Source of the DNA: Scalindua sp964344685
Lineage (GTDB): Bacteria; Planctomycetota; Brocadiia; Brocadiales; Scalinduaceae
DNA length: 64,000 nt
Direction of reading: 5' to 3'
NCBI GenBank assembly: GCA_964344685.1
Contig: CAYFOK010000004.1
Location: 124,001-188,000, forward strand
In this document: positions 1 through 8,671 of the stretch, piece by piece
Layout: the number at the start of each line of letters is the position of its first letter
Numbering within the stretch: position 1 is the stretch's first letter
Program-made: the position numbers and the translations under genes
The notes under the pieces: model-generated
Told to the model about the DNA's origin: nothing
The model's input: the letters and a program-made list of their open reading frames with translations, nothing else
The model's database searches: none

Positions 1-144
1 ATTACCGGTAATTGTAACGTTATTATGAATGACACTTCCTTCACCAACTTTCACGTTCTTGTCTATTACCGAAAAAGGCCCAATTTCAACATTTTTGCCT
101 ATTATTGCGTCTGGGTGAATGATAGCTGTTGAATGTATTTTCAT
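1..144 (-). CDS. lpxA: LpxA, UDP-N-acetylglucosamine acyltransferase (N-terminal part)
   Basis: The first 48 codons of a gene that runs off the left edge. Translated on the minus strand it begins MKIHSTAIIHPDAIIGKNVE and continues with hexapeptide-repeat sequence (I-G-x-F-x-V-I then V-G-E-G-S-V-I), the start of the left-handed beta-helix of LpxA, which adds the first 3-hydroxyacyl chain to UDP-GlcNAc in lipid A synthesis. LpxD has similar repeats but a longer N-terminal domain before them, so LpxA fits better. It lies 140 bp downstream of lpxC, the next enzyme of the pathway. FabZ, often found between them, is absent here. Confidence 0.85.
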   Translation of the reverse strand, partial: MKIHSTAIIHPDAIIGKNVEIGPFSVIDKNVKVGEGSVIHNNVTITGN

Positions 145-284
145 TTGTAATATAAGTTTTTATTTCATTTAAAAAAAAAGAAACTAATGCCGCAATAGTA
201 CAGTTTAAGAAAAATATTTTAGTAATTGTTTGAACAATGATCAAATTGTTAAACAAAGAACCCAAGTAACGCACTTTAATTTAT

Positions 285-1154
285 TTATGAGTTTTGTTTT
301 TTAAAAGATTCAAAGATTTTCTCAGCCAAACGAGTGTTTAAAAAGTGCCCAGATTTAGTTGCAACTATACGAGCATGCAATGTAAGATTAGTCAGATAGA
401 GGTCTCCTATAATATCCAACACCTTATGCCTCACACATTCATTTGGAAATCTTAACTCAGCAGGAGCCATAGATAGGGGCTTTGTTACAGTACCATCTTC
501 TTGAAGTATAAGGCTATTATCATCAGTAACTCCTTTTCCTAATCCAAGTTTTTTATATTCCTCAATAACTGTGCATAGACCGAAAGTTCTCGCCGGTGCT
601 ATTTGAGTACAGAAGTTGTTTTCTGTCATTTCTATTTCAAAGCATTGCCTGTTTAAAAACGATCCGTTAAAATCAAGAATATAGGAGAGAGACAGCCCTT
701 TGTCATAAGGTGACGCAACCATGCTTGCATCACCGTCGCTTACACTTAATTCTTCCTGCAAATAGAATGTATTTTTTTGTTCCGCAAGAGTTTCTATCCC
801 TGCGCCCTTTAGCAGCTGAAGGAATAGAAGAGAGCTGCCATCTCCCGCCGGTACCTCATTACTATTGACCTCTATTTCAATATTATCAACACCGAGCCCC
901 GCCAAAGCAGCCATTACATGCTCAACGCTTTTTACTCCCACTCCATCCTTTTCTAATGATACCAGCCGTCTCGTGTCATAGAGCATTTCAATGCTCGCTG
1001 GCACTTTCGGACTACCCTCAATATCACTACGCACAAAAATTATTCCAGAGTTTGCCGGAGAAGGTTTAAAGCGAAGTTTAACTTCTTCTCCTGTAAACAA
1101 CCCTATTCCAGAATATTCTACTATTCTTGAAATTGTTTTTTGAAAGTTATCCAA
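285..1154 (-). CDS. lpxC: LpxC, UDP-3-O-acyl-N-acetylglucosamine deacetylase
   Basis: Zinc deacetylase that catalyses the committed step of lipid A synthesis in the cytoplasm. Visible family motifs are SVEHVMAALAGLGVDNIEI with the first zinc His, PAGDGSS, ARTFGL, and the C-terminal RHKVLDIIGDLYL, whose H-x3-D supplies the other zinc ligands. It has 289 residues, a little shorter than the usual 300-305. The start is TTG. A GGAG lies 12 bases upstream, inside the last codons of ompH, and no in-frame Met occurs until residue 58, so TTG is the only reasonable start. The gap to ompH is 7 bp. The usual His of the N-terminal GLH(T/S)G motif is Phe here (GLFTG). Confidence 0.95.
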   Translation of the reverse strand: MDNFQKTISRIVEYSGIGLFTGEEVKLRFKPSPANSGIIFVRSDIEGSPKVPASIEMLYDTRRLVSLEKDGVGVKSVEHVMAALAGLGVDNIEIEVNSNEVPAGDGSSLLFLQLLKGAGIETLAEQKNTFYLQEELSVSDGDASMVASPYDKGLSLSYILDFNGSFLNRQCFEIEMTENNFCTQIAPARTFGLCTVIEEYKKLGLGKGVTDDNSLILQEDGTVTKPLSMAPAELRFPNECVRHKVLDIIGDLYLTNLTLHARIVATKSGHFLNTRLAEKIFESFKKQNS

Positions 1155-1161
1155 ACTTTAT

Positions 1162-1770
1162 TTATTCTCCTTTTTCTTTAGAGTATGACGCATTTAAGTT
1201 TTCTATCACGTCTGACGTAATGTCAACGGAGTCTGAATGATATAAAACCGTTCTTATCCCGATTTTGAATTGAAGATCAGAAATCTGTCCACTCTTTAAA
1301 TCGGCTTCTTCTTTTTTTATAATGAGATCAAAGCCCTCTTGTTCTCCAATTTCTTCAACTTTCTTCACTACCTCTTCATAAATATCTTCAAAGAAATCCT
1401 TATATTTTTTAAGCAGTTGCCTTTCTGCAAATTTTGCGTAACCTTCAAGCTCTACATTTTTTCTTTCCAGCATGTTTTCGTTTTTACTTCTACTATCACT
1501 ACCCAGATCCAGCAACTGAGTTTCTTCATCTAAGTCTATAATTTCTTTTCTTTTCTTGTTTACTTCGTCTTGGAATTCTTTTTCCTGCTCTTTCAGTTTC
1601 TGGTCCAGGTCTATTCTCTTTTGATATTTTTCAAACACACTGCCTATATCTACTATGCCAATCTTAAAATCTTCTTCTGCATTTGCAAGGTTTAGGTTTG
1701 AGTAAATTAAACTTGCCAATAACGCAAAAACAAGACATATAATTGGCATTCTAACGAATGTAAATTTCAT
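1162..1770 (-). CDS. ompH: OmpH/Skp-family periplasmic chaperone
   Basis: A 202-residue exported protein. A hydrophobic signal segment (residues 8-30) ends near ANAEE. Then follows the family opening FKIGIVDIGSVFEKYQK, a long charged coiled coil (about 45-125) and a C-terminal beta portion. Skp/OmpH trimers hold unfolded outer-membrane proteins in the periplasm for delivery to BamA. It sits directly downstream of bamA (51 bp) and upstream of lpxC, the standard bam-skp-lpx order. The low sequence conservation is normal for the family; position, length and architecture carry the assignment. Confidence 0.88.
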   Translation of the reverse strand: MKFTFVRMPIICLVFALLASLIYSNLNLANAEEDFKIGIVDIGSVFEKYQKRIDLDQKLKEQEKEFQDEVNKKRKEIIDLDEETQLLDLGSDSRSKNENMLERKNVELEGYAKFAERQLLKKYKDFFEDIYEEVVKKVEEIGEQEGFDLIIKKEEADLKSGQISDLQFKIGIRTVLYHSDSVDITSDVIENLNASYSKEKGE

Positions 1771-1821
1771 GATATTAAATTCCTTTCCTAATTTATTAGA
1801 GAATTGAGAATAAGTGAGTTT

Positions 1822-4176
1822 CTAACGCCCTCCGAAGTTTAATGTTACAGCCTGTTCATCATCCTTATCTTTCCTTATGAATGGAAAACCAAAATCAACG
1901 GCGACAACTGAGTTTCCCATAAATGGCACTTTTGCTCTGAAACCAAATCCTAATGTAGCGCGCATGTTGTTAAAGTTTATATCATTTAGATCGGTATCCG
2001 CTTTTCCTGCATCTACAAATAATGCACCTCTGACTATATCACCGTAAACAGGCACAGTATATTCCGTGGTTGCAAGGATTAGTGCCTTACCACCGATCTG
2101 TTCACCTGTTGTTACATCGGTTGGCCCCACACCTCTGAAGGCAAAGCCTCGTATAGAATTGGCACCTCCGGCAAAGAAATTCTCAAAGATAGGCACACCC
2201 TGATCTGAAGTTGCTTCAATAACACCTAACGTTCCACCGTATGAAAAAACATGTTTGCCCCTCCAGTCAGGAAAGTTGAAAACAGTGTGATATTTAGTTC
2301 CTTTTGTTACAAACTTTATCATGTCAACATCAAGGCCTGAGAATACCAGAGATGACGATATTTTATAACCCTGGGTAGGAGTCATCCTGCTGTCCCGCCT
2401 GTCTAACACCGCTGATAATTCCAAACTTAGCTTTTTACTGCTTCCCTCTTGTTCCTTCACAATAAGAGGCGCGTTACCGTCAATATTTTGTATTCCAATT
2501 ACCTCAAAGTTTGGAGTTAACCCTAACCTCAACCCCCTGAGTACAGTCTTGCCAATACTCATTTTCAGGCCTTTTCTCTCTTCATCATAATCCTCCCTGG
2601 CACGCCTGAAAATATTAGCACTAAAACCCAAACTGTATCCTGAATCATAAACAGAAGGATTATTAAACGAAATCATTCCTTCTGTTCTTTGAAGTCCCGG
2701 GCTAAATCTCAATGTTATTGTATGGCCTCCGCCTCTAAATGCGTTACCTGACACAAAATCTTTCATATCCTTCGGAAAATCAAATATATCAAAATTTTTG
2801 TCAGTATACGAGACATCTCCAAAGAGTCCGGAATTGGCACCGAACCCTCCGCCAAACCTCAACATTCCGGTTCTGCCCTCTTTTACATTAACGACCACAT
2901 TCTTTGTATTGTACTTTGTACCGGGCAAATAAGTAATTTCTGAAGCGGCACCGCTCTGGCTGTCAAAGTATCCCGTACCGGTCAATCTTTGCTCACTTCT
3001 CTTGACTTTCATAGTATCAAGCCTTTCTCCAGGAAAAAAGCTCAAATTCCTACGTATAACATTATCCTTTGTTTTATCATTGCCCGTTATTATAATTTTC
3101 TCTATGAAAAATCTCTCATTTTCAACAATGTCAAATATTATATCAATTTTTGGTTCGACCTGCTGGTAAGTATACTCTGCTTTCACGTCTGCATTAAGAT
3201 GGCCTTGTCTTCCATAAGCGTTTTTTATACCCTGTGAATCTTTTTGAAGCTGCTCTGGCAGAAAGGCACTTCCTTTCCTTAGTTCGAGCTGGCCAATAAT
3301 TTCTTCGTTTGTAAAAAGCTTATTTCCTTTAATAGTTACCTTATCAACATGGTACCTATCGCCTTCATCTATTAACACATGAAGGAACATTTTTCTTCTA
3401 TCAGAACTGTATTGTTCTTTCCATTTAATGTCGGCATCCAGCCACCCTCCGGCTCCATAAAATCCCTTTAACTTATCAATGTCTTCTTCAAATTTAACCT
3501 TATCAAATCTGCCAGAAAAGATAAAACGGGGAAATTTTCTTCTTTTTGTATCAATGATTTTAGCAAGTCTTTTTGAAGAGAAGGTTTTGTTTCCTTCAAA
3601 GACTATTTCTTTAATGTAAATCTTCGAGCCTTCTCGAATTTTGAATGTTATATTAACATAGCCATCTGTCTTTTTCTCTTCGCTCTTGACATCAATCTGT
3701 GAAAATCCTTTGGTCTGGTAAATTTCACGTATTTTGTCTTCGTCCAATTTCAGTAAATAACGCTTTAGATAATCCCCTTCTTTTATCTGTATCCCTGCTC
3801 TGAGTTTTTTTGTTTTAACCGCATCGTTGCCTGCAAAAAAAATGTTTCTTACGACAGGACGCTCCAGTACAAGAAAAATCACCTTAACGCCATCTTCATA
3901 TGCCTCTACTTCTACCTCTATATTATCAAAAAAACCCAACAACCAGATAGCGTCAACGTCCTTACTTATTGCTTGTGGATCGTATATATCTCCCTGATTG
4001 GTTTTTATTGCAGCTTTAATTGTTGAACTGCTTATTCTGCTATTACCTTTAAATTCTATTTTCTTAACGACAGACACACCGCCTTGATTTACCTGGGCAT
4101 TAAGCAGCTTAAGGCCATCTATTGAGAAAATGAAAACGAATATAATAGCAGATATCTTAATATGTTTAATTAACAT
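1822..4176 (-). CDS. bamA: BamA, outer membrane protein assembly factor
   Basis: A 784-residue Omp85 protein that inserts beta-barrel proteins into the outer membrane. A signal peptide (about 1-27) is followed by five POTRA domains (about 35-430; repeated signatures such as VVKKIEFKGNSRIS, VVRNIFFAGND, IYIKEIVFEGNKTFS, YHVDKVTIKGNKLF and FFIEKIIITGNDKTK). A D15/surface-antigen barrel follows (about 440-784), with the lid-loop motif NSIRGF (VRGF-like). The C-terminus is LNFGGR, not the aromatic residue typical of proteobacterial barrels. Its start lies 4 bp after the dnaB stop, so it is probably translated from the same message. Confidence 0.95.
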   Translation of the reverse strand: MLIKHIKISAIIFVFIFSIDGLKLLNAQVNQGGVSVVKKIEFKGNSRISSSTIKAAIKTNQGDIYDPQAISKDVDAIWLLGFFDNIEVEVEAYEDGVKVIFLVLERPVVRNIFFAGNDAVKTKKLRAGIQIKEGDYLKRYLLKLDEDKIREIYQTKGFSQIDVKSEEKKTDGYVNITFKIREGSKIYIKEIVFEGNKTFSSKRLAKIIDTKRRKFPRFIFSGRFDKVKFEEDIDKLKGFYGAGGWLDADIKWKEQYSSDRRKMFLHVLIDEGDRYHVDKVTIKGNKLFTNEEIIGQLELRKGSAFLPEQLQKDSQGIKNAYGRQGHLNADVKAEYTYQQVEPKIDIIFDIVENERFFIEKIIITGNDKTKDNVIRRNLSFFPGERLDTMKVKRSEQRLTGTGYFDSQSGAASEITYLPGTKYNTKNVVVNVKEGRTGMLRFGGGFGANSGLFGDVSYTDKNFDIFDFPKDMKDFVSGNAFRGGGHTITLRFSPGLQRTEGMISFNNPSVYDSGYSLGFSANIFRRAREDYDEERKGLKMSIGKTVLRGLRLGLTPNFEVIGIQNIDGNAPLIVKEQEGSSKKLSLELSAVLDRRDSRMTPTQGYKISSSLVFSGLDVDMIKFVTKGTKYHTVFNFPDWRGKHVFSYGGTLGVIEATSDQGVPIFENFFAGGANSIRGFAFRGVGPTDVTTGEQIGGKALILATTEYTVPVYGDIVRGALFVDAGKADTDLNDINFNNMRATLGFGFRAKVPFMGNSVVAVDFGFPFIRKDKDDEQAVTLNFGGR

Positions 4177-4180
4177 AGAT

Positions 4181-5545
4181 CTATAATGTATCTAATGAAG
4201 TATCATTTATGTAATCTTCAAATCTTAGTATATCACGAAGAAAAGTAAGTTTTATCTTGCCGGTGGGGCCATTTCTCTGTTTAGCGACGTTTACTTCAAC
4301 TATACCCGGATTTTTAGTCGGATCGTAATAATCTTCTCTGTGCAATAGCATAATCACATCAGCGTCCTGTTCAATCGATCCGGATTCTCGAAGATCAGAC
4401 ATTCTTGGCGTATGGCCTTCACGTGTTTCCACCGAACGATTTAATTGAGAAACTGCAATCACCGGCACATTTAATTCCCTGGCCAGTGCTTTCAGTCCTC
4501 TGGAAATACCGGAAATTTCCTGTTGCCTGTTTTCTGCCCTTTTACTGGCCTCCATTAGCTGCAGATAATCAATAATAACTAACTGAATATCGTATTGCAA
4601 CTTAAAGCGCCTTGCTTTAGCACGTATTTCAAGAAGACCAAGGCCCGGGGTATCATCAATAAATATTGCCGACTCTGACAAATCCCCCATTGCTAAAGGA
4701 AGCTTTGACCAGTCACTGTCACTAAGCTTACCTGTACGCATTAAATGTGCATCAATCTTAGCAGCCGAGCACAACATGTTTTGTGATATCTGCTGGGCAG
4801 ACATTTCCATAGAAAAAATCAAAATTGGTTTTTTATCCTTTGGGTTTTTCAGATTTGCACCGACATGTTCCGAAATATTTAAGACAAAACTTGTTTTGCC
4901 CATACTGGGCCTTGCCGCAATAATTATTAACTCTCCTCTTTGCAAGCCACATGTTATCTCATCCAGATCGGTAAAACCACTTGGTATGCCAGTTAATTTA
5001 CTGTCCCCTTCGTGCAAACTTTCTATGTAGTCCCAGGTATTCTGGAGGATGTCATGCATCCTTGTAGTAGGCTTTGCAAATTTACGTTGTGTTATGTCAA
5101 ATATTTCTTTTTCAGCGGTATCTAACAGTTCATCGGATTCTATAGAGTCGCTGTATGCTTCATGTTGTATTTTTGCAGTGGCGGCAATCAAATCTCTTTT
5201 TACTGTCTTTTCTCTAACAATTTTTGCGTAATATTCTACATTTGATGCAATTGGAACTGACTCTTCCAACTCCAATAAGTACTCGGCACCACCTACCTTT
5301 TCCAGTAGAGAGAGCCTGTTCAGTTCATCTTTCAGAATAACAAGATCAACCGCATTGTTTTTGTCATAGATGTTTACAATTGTTTCGAAAATATGTTGAT
5401 GTGCAGTTTTGTAGAAGTCGTCTTTGGTCAAACTCTCTGTTACAAGGCTAATTGCTTCATTGTCAATTAATAAAGAGCCTAAAACACTTATTTCTGCTTC
5501 TATATTGAATGGTTGTGTTTTTTCTTGTATTAGCCCTGTTGTCAT
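4181..5545 (-). CDS. dnaB: Replicative DNA helicase DnaB
   Basis: A 454-residue hexameric 5'-3' helicase of the replication fork. The N-terminal primase-interacting domain (about 8-110) opens PFNIEAEISVLGSLLID. After a linker comes the RecA-like motor with Walker A ARPSMGKTSF, Walker B IQLVIIDYLQL, and the family motif AVSQLNRSVETR followed by P-R-M-S-D-L-R-E-S-G-SIEQDAD. Length is normal. The gene order rpsF-ssb-rpsR-rplI-dnaB is a very common bacterial arrangement; the immediately following bamA is less usual. Confidence 0.97.
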   Translation of the reverse strand: MTTGLIQEKTQPFNIEAEISVLGSLLIDNEAISLVTESLTKDDFYKTAHQHIFETIVNIYDKNNAVDLVILKDELNRLSLLEKVGGAEYLLELEESVPIASNVEYYAKIVREKTVKRDLIAATAKIQHEAYSDSIESDELLDTAEKEIFDITQRKFAKPTTRMHDILQNTWDYIESLHEGDSKLTGIPSGFTDLDEITCGLQRGELIIIAARPSMGKTSFVLNISEHVGANLKNPKDKKPILIFSMEMSAQQISQNMLCSAAKIDAHLMRTGKLSDSDWSKLPLAMGDLSESAIFIDDTPGLGLLEIRAKARRFKLQYDIQLVIIDYLQLMEASKRAENRQQEISGISRGLKALARELNVPVIAVSQLNRSVETREGHTPRMSDLRESGSIEQDADVIMLLHREDYYDPTKNPGIVEVNVAKQRNGPTGKIKLTFLRDILRFEDYINDTSLDTL

Positions 5546-5608
5546 TGTTTAAGCCTTTGTCTGTTAGCAGTTCTATTTGAAGGGTAACTAAAACAGGTTT
5601 TTTTGCAG

Positions 5609-6127
5609 TTAAGCGTTATCTGTTTCTGAGTTATTATTAGAAGGAGCTTCAGATGGTTCTTGCTGGGAGCCTGTTGGCTTTTCAGATTCGCTTACAATCC
5701 ATACCCTGCATTGAGCTTTAACGTCAGGATGCAACACTACATTTATATTATGCAAATCACACTTTTTGATCGGGGCATCAAGAATGACCATCTTTTCATC
5801 TATTTGAAAGCCTTTATCAGAAAGTACTTTTGCGATATCACTGGCAGTTACAGAACCAAAAAGCTTTCCATCTTTATTTGTTTTAACAGTGATCGTATAT
5901 GATATTTTCGCAATATCATCTGCTAATGCTTGAAGATTCCTGATTTCCTCTTTTCGCTTTTCTTCATTCTTTAATCTCTGCAAGTTAATTTGTTCAATAT
6001 TTCCCTTTGTTACAACTGTAGCAAGCTTTTTAGGCAAAAGATAATTTCTTGCATAACCATTTGCAACATCAACAACATCCCCGATGTTACCTAATTCTTT
6101 AATTTCTTTTTTTAGTAATATTTTCAT
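5609..6127 (-). CDS. rplI: Ribosomal protein L9
   Basis: A 172-residue large-subunit protein. The N-terminal RNA-binding domain is textbook: MKILLKKEIKELGNIGDVVD then V-A-N-G-Y-A-R-N-Y-L-L-P-K-K-L-A. A long connecting helix (about 45-75) leads to the C-terminal globular domain with DGKLFGSVTASDIAKVL. About 20 residues of Ser/Pro/Glu/Asn-rich tail follow the usual end, as seen in many planctomycete and delta-proteobacterial L9 proteins. It lies between rpsR and dnaB. Confidence 0.97.
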   Translation of the reverse strand: MKILLKKEIKELGNIGDVVDVANGYARNYLLPKKLATVVTKGNIEQINLQRLKNEEKRKEEIRNLQALADDIAKISYTITVKTNKDGKLFGSVTASDIAKVLSDKGFQIDEKMVILDAPIKKCDLHNINVVLHPDVKAQCRVWIVSESEKPTGSQQEPSEAPSNNNSETDNA

Positions 6128-6221
6128 TGATAAATAATCCTATAGCCAACCAATATGATCAAGCTTAAATATATGAGAGAAAATAGAATACAAACAATTT
6201 TTTAGGTAAACCATATGTAGC

Positions 6222-6479
6222 TCAAGCTAACAGTGCCATATGCCTGGCTCTTTTCAAGGCAATTTTTACAGAGCGCTGATGTTTAGTACAATTCCCCGAT
6301 CGCTTCTTGGAGAGCAGCTTTCCCTGACTGCCTACGAGCTTTTGTAAATAATGCATATCCTTATAATCGACCGATTCTACTCTGGATCTGCAAAAACGGC
6401 ATTTTGTAGCAAATTCTTGATATTTTTTTTTCTTGTGTGGTGCCTCGGTAGTCTTTTTCTTTTTAAATTTTCGTTTCAT
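6222..6479 (-). CDS. rpsR: Ribosomal protein S18
   Basis: An 85-residue small-subunit protein that pairs with S6 on the platform. A very basic N-terminus is followed by CRFCRSRVESVDYKD, then LSKKRSGNCTKHQRSVKIALKRAR and a usual C-terminus. It keeps the CxxC plus a downstream Cys, so it is the Cys-containing (zinc-capable) S18 form. It lies between ssb and rplI in the rpsF-ssb-rpsR-rplI cluster. Confidence 0.96.
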   Translation of the reverse strand: MKRKFKKKKTTEAPHKKKKYQEFATKCRFCRSRVESVDYKDMHYLQKLVGSQGKLLSKKRSGNCTKHQRSVKIALKRARHMALLA

Positions 6480-6515
6480 TAATAAAGTTCTTTTAAAAAT
6501 TGTTAAAATTAATAT

Positions 6516-6923
6516 TTAAAATGGTATCTCTTCCTCATTAACATCATTTGGTGCTACTCCCTCTGGAAAACTCGGCCCGTCATCTCTTTTTGTTTTACCA
6601 CCTAAAAACTGGAAATCTTCAGCGACCACACGCAGAGCGTTACGCTTTTGACCGTCTTTAGTTTCCCATTGCTGAAACTGCAATCTACCCTCTATAAAAA
6701 TAGGGCTGCCCTTGCTGAAGTATTCGTTAATAACCTCCGCACGCCTGCCAAACATATTTATATCAACATAACATACTTCTTCTTTCTTTTCTCCATCTTG
6801 CCCGGACCATGTCCTGTTGATGGCCATACCAAAACTGGCAATAGCTGTACCGCTTGGTGTATATCTCAATTCGGGATCCCTTGTAAGATTTCCTATTAGA
6901 AAAACCTTATTAAGATTAGCCAT
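6516..6923 (-). CDS. ssb: Single-stranded DNA-binding protein
   Basis: A 135-residue SSB. The OB fold opens NKVFLIGNLTRDPELRYTPSG and contains A-S-F-G-M-A-I-N-R and E-G-R-L-Q-F-Q-Q-W-E. The linker is very short (about 25 residues) and ends in the acidic partner-binding tip DVNEEEIPF. A strong Shine-Dalgarno (AGGAGGAAGAG) precedes the ATG. SSB coats single-stranded DNA during replication and repair. It lies between rpsF and rpsR, its most conserved position. Confidence 0.97.
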   Translation of the reverse strand: MANLNKVFLIGNLTRDPELRYTPSGTAIASFGMAINRTWSGQDGEKKEEVCYVDINMFGRRAEVINEYFSKGSPIFIEGRLQFQQWETKDGQKRNALRVVAEDFQFLGGKTKRDDGPSFPEGVAPNDVNEEEIPF

Positions 6924-6996
6924 GTTTTATCTCTTCCTCCTGTTTAAGATTAGTTAGACATTTCTTAAATTCTGGAAACAGCAACACTGTAGTTAT

Positions 6997-7401
6997 TTAT
7001 TCTGATACAACCGGCGCAGAACTTACTTCCTCGCTTTCGGTATCAGCACTATCGCCACTAGCCTCAATCTCATCTACCGATTTTTCAGTTTCCTCTTCAG
7101 GTTTCGTTTCCTTTATCTTGTCTACCTTAACTATCAAAGTTCTTAAAACATTGTCTGAAAGTTCAAAATCTCTTTTAATCAGAGAGATAGAATCGGTTGG
7201 TGCATTAAAATATATAAGTAAATAAGTTCCTCGTTTGTGTCCTTTCAGTTTATATGCAAATTTTCTTTCTTCCCATTTTTCACTCTTGAGAATTTCGGCA
7301 CCTCTATTTTTCAAGAGATCTTCAACATGCTTTACGGCCGCGTCCCAATCAGAACCAGCTACAGTATCACTAATTATGAACATTCCTTCGTATAATCTCA
7401 A
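6997..7401 (-). CDS. rpsF: Ribosomal protein S6
   Basis: A 134-residue partner of S18. The family pattern is clear: LYEGMFIISD, then EKWEERKFAYKLKGHKRG and YLLIYFNAPTDSI. A long acidic tail (about 102-134) is extra compared with the roughly 95-residue core. The start is TTG: an AGGAGGA stands 9 bases upstream, and the next Met (residue 7) is already inside the first strand. Confidence 0.96.
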   Translation of the reverse strand: MRLYEGMFIISDTVAGSDWDAAVKHVEDLLKNRGAEILKSEKWEERKFAYKLKGHKRGTYLLIYFNAPTDSISLIKRDFELSDNVLRTLIVKVDKIKETKPEEETEKSVDEIEASGDSADTESEEVSSAPVVSE

Positions 7402-7415
7402 AACTATTTTTCCTC

Positions 7416-7970
7416 CTAGTTAAACAAACTCATACACTTATTTATATCTGTTGTAACCCAACAATTAATTACCTCACACGCTTTGTCAAGAGCACCCTGA
7501 ATCACGTCATTCTCTTCTTTTGTAAAACGTGACAAGACAAAATCTTTTGTGTTTTCTGGAAGGCTGTTTCCAACACCTATCCTTAATCTGGGAAAACATG
7601 TGGTTTTTAAATGATTTGAGATTGACTTCAAACCATTATGCCCACCGCTACTTCCTCTTTCCCTAATTCTGATTTTTCCCAGAGGAATGTTAATATCATC
7701 CAGAATTACAAGTATTTCACTCAGGTCGCAATTATACTTCCCTATAATTCTTTTTGCAGGGCCACCACTCAAATTCATAAATAACTGAGGCTTTACAAAT
7801 AGAACCTCTTCACCGTCAAGAGTACATTTACTAATGACAGAGTCGCGATATTTTTTCGAAAAGCTGACATTACAACTTTTAACAAATTTATCTATAACTG
7901 CAAACCCTATATTATGCCTGGTTTTTGTATATTTATTACCCGGATTCCCAAGCCCAATAACAATTTTCAT
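7416..7970 (-). CDS. pth: Peptidyl-tRNA hydrolase
   Basis: Releases tRNA from peptidyl-tRNAs dropped by ribosomes. About 184 residues with all hallmarks: IGLGNPGNKYTKTRHNIGF (catalytic His and substrate Asn), FVKPQLFMNLSG, VILDDINIPLGKIRIR and RERGSSGGHNGLKSI. I place the start at the ATG at 7970, whose A is also the last base of the rplY stop (TGATG), with AAGG just upstream; a TTG one codon earlier is the alternative. The rplY-pth coupling is conserved in many bacteria. Confidence 0.96.
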   Translation of the reverse strand: MKIVIGLGNPGNKYTKTRHNIGFAVIDKFVKSCNVSFSKKYRDSVISKCTLDGEEVLFVKPQLFMNLSGGPAKRIIGKYNCDLSEILVILDDINIPLGKIRIRERGSSGGHNGLKSISNHLKTTCFPRLRIGVGNSLPENTKDFVLSRFTKEENDVIQGALDKACEVINCWVTTDINKCMSLFN

Positions 7971-8611
7971 CAATCCTTGTTTTCTGACTCTTCTTCTTTT
8001 TCCGGTTTGCGAGCACTAATTATTTCTGGTTCAGCTGCTAATTCTTCTTCTGTTACTTCCTTTTCTGCAGCAGCAAAATGGACAGACACAACAATAGTAT
8101 CAGGGCTTCCCAGCGCCTTAGCGTTGGCTGGCAGCTCAATATCACTAATATGTATGGTATTTCCAATTGCCAGTTCTGCAATATTAATACGGATATTATC
8201 CGGAACTGCAGTAGGAAGGCACTCTATCTCAAGATCCTTAAGCGCATGGTCCAGTACTCCACCTTCCTTAACTCCGGATGAAGTACCATAAAGCACAATA
8301 GGGACTTGTGTTGTGATTCTTTCTGTCAGGTCTGTCCTGATAAAATCAGCATGTAGTATCTCTTTGCCAAAAGTGTCGAATTGCACTTCTTTTATAAGTG
8401 CCGTTTCCTCTGTATTTTCCATCTTTAAATTGACCATTTTAGTCCTAGCATCGATTACTTTAGAAAATTCCTTTTTGTCTAAGGAAAGCATAATACTCTC
8501 CTGTTTGTGCCCATACAAAACCGCAGGAATCAGGCCCGCTTTTCTATTCTTTCTAGATTTAATAGACCCAGAGTCTTTTCTAATTTTTGCCTGTAGCTGT
8601 TGTGTTTCCAT
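7970..8611 (-). CDS. rplY: Ribosomal protein L25 (Ctc/TL5 long form)
   Basis: A 213-residue 5S rRNA-binding protein of the long Ctc type. The N-terminal L25 domain has R-K-A-G-L-I-P-A-V-L-Y-G (about 23-35) and the beta-barrel ends near FIRTDLTERI. The C-terminal TL5 domain follows (about 100-185; IECLPTAVPDNIRINIAEL, then IHISDIELP). The tail is Glu/Lys-rich. Its stop overlaps the pth start by one base, indicating translational coupling. Confidence 0.95.
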   Translation of the reverse strand: METQQLQAKIRKDSGSIKSRKNRKAGLIPAVLYGHKQESIMLSLDKKEFSKVIDARTKMVNLKMENTEETALIKEVQFDTFGKEILHADFIRTDLTERITTQVPIVLYGTSSGVKEGGVLDHALKDLEIECLPTAVPDNIRINIAELAIGNTIHISDIELPANAKALGSPDTIVVSVHFAAAEKEVTEEELAAEPEIISARKPEKEEESENKD

Positions 8612-8671
8612 TTAATTTATTCCAGATATATTTAAAAAGTTTTATAACAAATAAGTAAAAAAGCAATTAGT

